Made by a program: the position numbers and the translations under genes. The notes below the pieces were generated by a model. It searched no databases. It had not been told where the DNA came from and saw nothing but the letters and a program-made list of their open reading frames with translations. A stretch of DNA of 64,000 nt from NCBI RefSeq assembly GCF_907163125.1, contig NZ_OU015319.1, positions 2,666,001 through 2,730,000 on the forward strand, read 5' to 3'. This document shows, piece by piece, positions 60,725 through 64,000 of the stretch. This DNA is from Cloacibacterium caeni. Its GTDB lineage: Bacteria > Bacteroidota > Bacteroidia > Flavobacteriales > Weeksellaceae. The number at the start of each line of letters is the position of its first letter. Within the stretch, counting starts at the first letter, position 1.

Positions 60725-61279
60725 ATGGAACTAGAAAACACACCTCTTTTAGATTGTTTTATTTTAAAACCGAAAATCTGGAACGATAATCGCGGTTATT
60801 TTTTCGAAAATTATAATAAAAATATTTTCCAAAAACTTTCTGGCAAAGAAGTAGATTTTATTCAAGATAACCTTGCGTTTTCACATTACGGAGCAATCAG
60901 AGGTTTACACATGCAACTTCCACCTTATGCGCAAGCAAAATTGGTGTATTGCGTACAAGGTAGAATTTTAGATGTTGCAGTAGATGTAAGAAAAAACTCT
61001 CCCACTTTTGGTCAGTCTTTTGCTGTAGAACTCACCGAAGAAAACAGATGGCAATTATTTGTGCCAAAAGGTTTTTTGCATGGGTATTCTGTACTTTCAG
61101 AAACAGCATTAGTTGGATACAAGTGTGATGATTTTTATAATAAAGAGTCAGAATGCGGCATTCATCCATTAGATAAAACCGTAAATATTGACTGGAGAAT
61201 TACAGCAGAGCAACAATTAATCTCCGAAAAAGATTTAAACGCTATTTCTTTTTTAGAACTTCCTGAAATTATTTTATAA
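60725..61279 (+). CDS. rfbC: dTDP-4-dehydrorhamnose 3,5-epimerase
   Basis: 184 residues, cupin epimerase RmlC. Active-site blocks are DNRGYFFENYN, FIQDNLAFSHYGAIRGLHMQ (catalytic His), ILDVAVDVRKNSPTFG and FVPKGFLHGYSVLSE (Tyr nearby). Third step of dTDP-L-rhamnose synthesis. The stop overlaps the rfbD start by one base. rfbA and rfbB are not in the window. Confidence 0.94.
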   Translation: MELENTPLLDCFILKPKIWNDNRGYFFENYNKNIFQKLSGKEVDFIQDNLAFSHYGAIRGLHMQLPPYAQAKLVYCVQGRILDVAVDVRKNSPTFGQSFAVELTEENRWQLFVPKGFLHGYSVLSETALVGYKCDDFYNKESECGIHPLDKTVNIDWRITAEQQLISEKDLNAISFLELPEIIL

Positions 61280-62139
61280 TGAAAAAAATTTTAGTTACTG
61301 GAGCAAACGGACAATTAGGACAATGTCTTCAGAAAATTTCTTCTCAATTTGAAGAGTTCGAATTTATTTTTACAGATTCAGAAACACTAGATATTACCAA
61401 TAAAGAAGAAGTAAACGATTTCTTTTGGCAAAATGCTCCTGATTTTTGTATTAATGCTGCGGCTTACACTGCGGTAGATTTAGCAGAGACAGATATAGAA
61501 AAAGCTTTTTTGGTGAATGCAGATGGAACAGAAAACTTGGCAGAAGCATGTGCAGAAAATAATGCGCAGTTTATTCACGTTTCTACAGACTATGTTTTTG
61601 ATGGCGAAAATAATTTAGCTTACACCGAAGAAGACTTTACTAATCCTTTGGGAGTTTATGGTGCATCTAAATTAGCAGGAGACGAATTGGCTTTAGAAGT
61701 AAATCCATGTTCGGTTATTCTCAGAACATCATGGGTGTATTCAGAATTTGGCAAAAATTTTGTAAAAACCATGCTGAGTCTTTTCGCTACTAAGGAAGAA
61801 TTAAATATTGTAGCAGACCAATTTGGTCAACCAACCAATGCCAATGATTTAGCAGAAGCGATTATGAAAATTATAAAATCAGAAAAAATTACCCCTGGGA
61901 TTTTTAATTTTTCTAATTTGGGAAGGATTTCTTGGTTTGATTTTGCGGAAAAAATTGCAGAACTTTCAGAAGCTAAGATTAAATTAAACGCCATTGAAAC
62001 TTCACAATATCCTACACCAGCAAAAAGACCGAAAAATAGCGTTCTAGATTTAGGGAAAATTTCTAAAACCTATGCAGTCCCATTAAAACCTTGGGAAGAA
62101 AGTATAGAAGACTGTGTTCAAATATTACAAAATAATTAA
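61279..62139 (+). CDS. rfbD: dTDP-4-dehydrorhamnose reductase
   Basis: 286 residues, SDR-type RmlD. NAD(P) motif ILVTGANGQLGQCL at the N-terminus and the catalytic YxxxK in LGVYGASKLAGDELAL. AAAYTAVDLAE and HVSTDYVFDGE are typical. It completes dTDP-L-rhamnose for surface glycans. Coupled to rfbC by overlapping stop/start and one base from the next start codon. Confidence 0.95.
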   Translation: MKKILVTGANGQLGQCLQKISSQFEEFEFIFTDSETLDITNKEEVNDFFWQNAPDFCINAAAYTAVDLAETDIEKAFLVNADGTENLAEACAENNAQFIHVSTDYVFDGENNLAYTEEDFTNPLGVYGASKLAGDELALEVNPCSVILRTSWVYSEFGKNFVKTMLSLFATKEELNIVADQFGQPTNANDLAEAIMKIIKSEKITPGIFNFSNLGRISWFDFAEKIAELSEAKIKLNAIETSQYPTPAKRPKNSVLDLGKISKTYAVPLKPWEESIEDCVQILQNN

Positions 62140-62140
62140 A

Positions 62141-62812
62141 ATGAAAAAAATCTTATACATATATATAGTATTATATAGTAGTTTTTGTTTCTCACAGAAT
62201 ATATTTCTTACTGAAGCCAAAGAAATTCATGCCAATAATGATAAATTTCTGTATGCTCTCAAGGAAGAACCCAAAACAGATGCTCAATATTTAGGAAAAA
62301 TAGAAGTTTCAGGATTTTCTAACGATGATGCTGCTGTTTTTTCAGAAATTTATAAAAAAGCAAAATCCATCGGTGGCAATTCCTATTTTATGAAGCCCGC
62401 CGAAAATATAGAAGGCAATTCTACTTTTAATCCACATCACTATATACTATATATATATTATAAGGAAAAACAAACCATTCCTCAAAAAGAAAATACAGTC
62501 TACCTCATTAATCCAGAAAAAGAAATAGAAGTAAGGATTAATAATAAAAAAATAAAGTTGCCACAGAGAAGTTTTCTTCAGTTAGATTTAACTCAACAAG
62601 AGATTACAGATATTTCAGTGGGTAAATTTTTAGGCTCTAGAATAAAACTTCAGGCAAAAAATAACCAGCCCGAACAATATTTCCAGATTTCAGGGAAGAA
62701 AATCTCGGCCAATTCACAAGTTTCTCCAGGTATAAATTATAAAACAGGAGACATTATAGCCCTCGAAAAATCCTTTGCAGAGTTTCTTTTAACGATTTAT
62801 GATAAAATTTAG
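62141..62812 (+). CDS. Exported protein of unknown function
   Basis: 223 residues from the ATG at 62141 (MKKILYIYIVLYSSFCFSQ, signal peptide); an earlier in-frame ATG overlaps rfbD. The mature part has a FSNDDAAVFSEIYKKAKSIGG segment similar to helices in small stress-response-type proteins, then beta-rich sequence (VRINNKKIKLPQRSFLQLDL). No family recognised. It follows rfbD after one base in the same transcript and its stop codon lies at the edge of a structured element. Confidence 0.72.
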   Translation: MKKILYIYIVLYSSFCFSQNIFLTEAKEIHANNDKFLYALKEEPKTDAQYLGKIEVSGFSNDDAAVFSEIYKKAKSIGGNSYFMKPAENIEGNSTFNPHHYILYIYYKEKQTIPQKENTVYLINPEKEIEVRINNKKIKLPQRSFLQLDLTQQEITDISVGKFLGSRIKLQAKNNQPEQYFQISGKKISANSQVSPGINYKTGDIIALEKSFAEFLLTIYDKI

Positions 62813-62909
62813 GAGCTATTTCCCGCTTTCCACTGCAATCTTTTTGGCTCGTCAAGGCCTCTCGCTAAAAAAGGATTTCCGTTTCAATCGGGGCTAAATG
62901 GAGATTGCA
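62808..62909. repeat. Structured repeat-like element (Flavo-1-like candidate)
   Basis: Begins at the stop codon of the preceding gene. TTTAG (62808-62812) pairs with CTAAA (62894-62898), and CCCG (62822-62825 region) with CGGG near 62889-62892. TGCAATCT (62834-62841) is an exact inverted repeat of AGATTGCA (62902-62909). The blocks AGGAGCTATTTCCCGCT and TCAATCGGGGCTA are a pair I know from a dispersed element in flavobacterial genomes, possibly the Flavo-1 RNA motif. It could be a noncoding RNA or a mobile palindrome. Confidence 0.5.
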
Positions 62910-63004
62910 AATTGATATTCCGAATTAAACATAAGGTAGAAGTAAATTTTTCCTATTAGTATTCAGTAAGTTGTGATTTATGACATAAAAAACATGTAAA
63001 TAAA

Positions 63005-63035
63005 TTTGGGGATTTTGTAAAACTTCGTACTTTTG
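63005..63035 (+). promoter_or_regulatory. rRNA promoter P1
   Basis: TTTG at 63005-63008, 19-base spacer, TACTTTTG at 63028-63035. Both match the Bacteroidota consensus exactly. Confidence 0.8.
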
Positions 63036-63117
63036 CAATCCGAAACAACGGGAAAGCGCAGGAGCTAATTAAGTAGAAAGATACGAAACAAGAACGTAAA
63101 AATATTTTAAGAAAATA

Positions 63118-63148
63118 TTTGGAAGTTTAGAAAAAAGCATTACCTTTG
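63118..63148 (+). promoter_or_regulatory. rRNA promoter P2
   Basis: TTTG ending at 63121, 19-base spacer, TACCTTTG at 63141-63148. Confidence 0.8.
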
Positions 63149-63266
63149 CAGTCCCTTAAATGAGGGAGCGCAGAAGAGTAAAGTTTTTTTGAGAGAGATA
63201 CGTTAAGTTAAGCTAAAGTAAGAAATAGTGCGACTGAGGGTCTTGAAAAAAAATATCAAAAAAAGT

Positions 63267-63297
63267 TTTGTTGATTAAAAAATAATTAATACTTTTG
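63267..63297 (+). promoter_or_regulatory. rRNA promoter P3
   Basis: TTTG ending at 63270, 19-base spacer, TACTTTTG at 63290-63297. Nearest to the 16S gene, about 140 bases upstream. Confidence 0.8.
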
Positions 63298-63357
63298 CAC
63301 TCGCAAATCAGAAATGCAAGATGACAGAAAAGTTTTCTGAGGCGCGAAAGAAAAAGA

Positions 63358-63370
63358 GATCTTTGAAATA
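63358..63370 (+). promoter_or_regulatory. BoxA-like antitermination site in the rRNA leader
   Basis: GATCTTTGAAATA resembles a boxA core (CTCTTTGA-AA) and lies about 70 bases before the 16S 5' end, where boxA is expected. Confidence 0.4.
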
Positions 63371-63437
63371 CAATATAACAACCAAGTAAAAAAAATAAAC
63401 CAAAGCGAAGTCAACTTTGAGTGAGTCAGACAAACAT

Positions 63438-64000
<563 letters not shown>

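Noticed and set aside
62813-63437. tRNA genes or small protein genes before the 16S gene
   Set aside because: No cloverleaf and no credible frame was found; the stretch is explained by the structured element, three promoters and the rRNA leader.

Overview
The window is about 64 kb of low-GC chromosome from a Bacteroidota bacterium, most likely a member of the Weeksellaceae (Chryseobacterium/Cloacibacterium group). The evidence is the partial 16S rRNA gene at the right end, the recurring promoter element TAnnTTTG, A-rich start regions without Shine-Dalgarno sites, many lipoproteins and TonB-dependent receptors, and a type IX secretion component (porG). Assignment to a genus, possibly Cloacibacterium, is inference from remembered 16S text and was not computed.

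Layout. 1-2.9 kb: end of a Crp/Fnr regulator, panB, an exported protein and an RluA-type pseudouridine synthase. 2.9-6.2 kb: a minus-strand operon of an ECF sigma factor, a membrane protein with a beta-barrel end and three lipoproteins. 6.3-14 kb: a TonB-dependent outer-membrane protein and two different aconitases in tandem (an AcnA/mitochondrial type and AcnB). 14.2-18.2 kb: a DUF2752 protein, a TPP riboswitch controlling a TonB-dependent receptor (probable thiamine uptake), and a triple-repeat secreted protein with a T9SS-type tail. 18.3-21.9 kb: an HU-domain membrane protein, a thioesterase, a 2-hydroxyacid dehydrogenase and a serine-hydrolase lipoprotein. 21.9-24.8 kb: an IS3-family element inserted in the loop of the hydrolase gene's terminator, itself interrupted by an IS1380-family element. 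24.8-28 kb: a lipoprotein with a JAMM/JAB-like metalloprotease motif, followed by three related small lipoproteins separated by two partial copies of its own 3' end (647-bp unit). 28-42 kb: housekeeping and stress genes (heme-binding protein, Nudix hydrolase, xerD, dCMP deaminase, enoyl-CoA hydratase, divergent katA/oxyR, metK behind a SAM-II-type riboswitch, a second ECF sigma factor with a 44-codon companion, a HAD phosphatase), then a second IS3 element. 42-51 kb: a mostly minus-strand block with trpS, a lipoprotein, a YdcF/SanA-like protein, lspA, a DksA-like protein, ileS, a DUF2062 protein and a DUF4395 protein. The DUF4395 gene is preceded by a 14-codon Cys-rich leader and a textbook attenuator. 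51-62.8 kb: topA, a degenerate ureohydrolase, porG-uppS-bamA-ompH-ompH (envelope assembly), a thioesterase and rfbC-rfbD. 62.8-64 kb: a structured element, three tandem rRNA promoters and the 16S gene, which runs off the window.

The most interesting signals are the apparent Cys-responsive attenuator before the DUF4395 gene, the toxin/immunity-like cassette array around the JAMM lipoprotein, the two riboswitches, the nested IS elements whose removal on paper restores both a reading frame and a terminator, and the three evenly built rRNA promoters. No tRNA genes or CRISPR arrays were seen.
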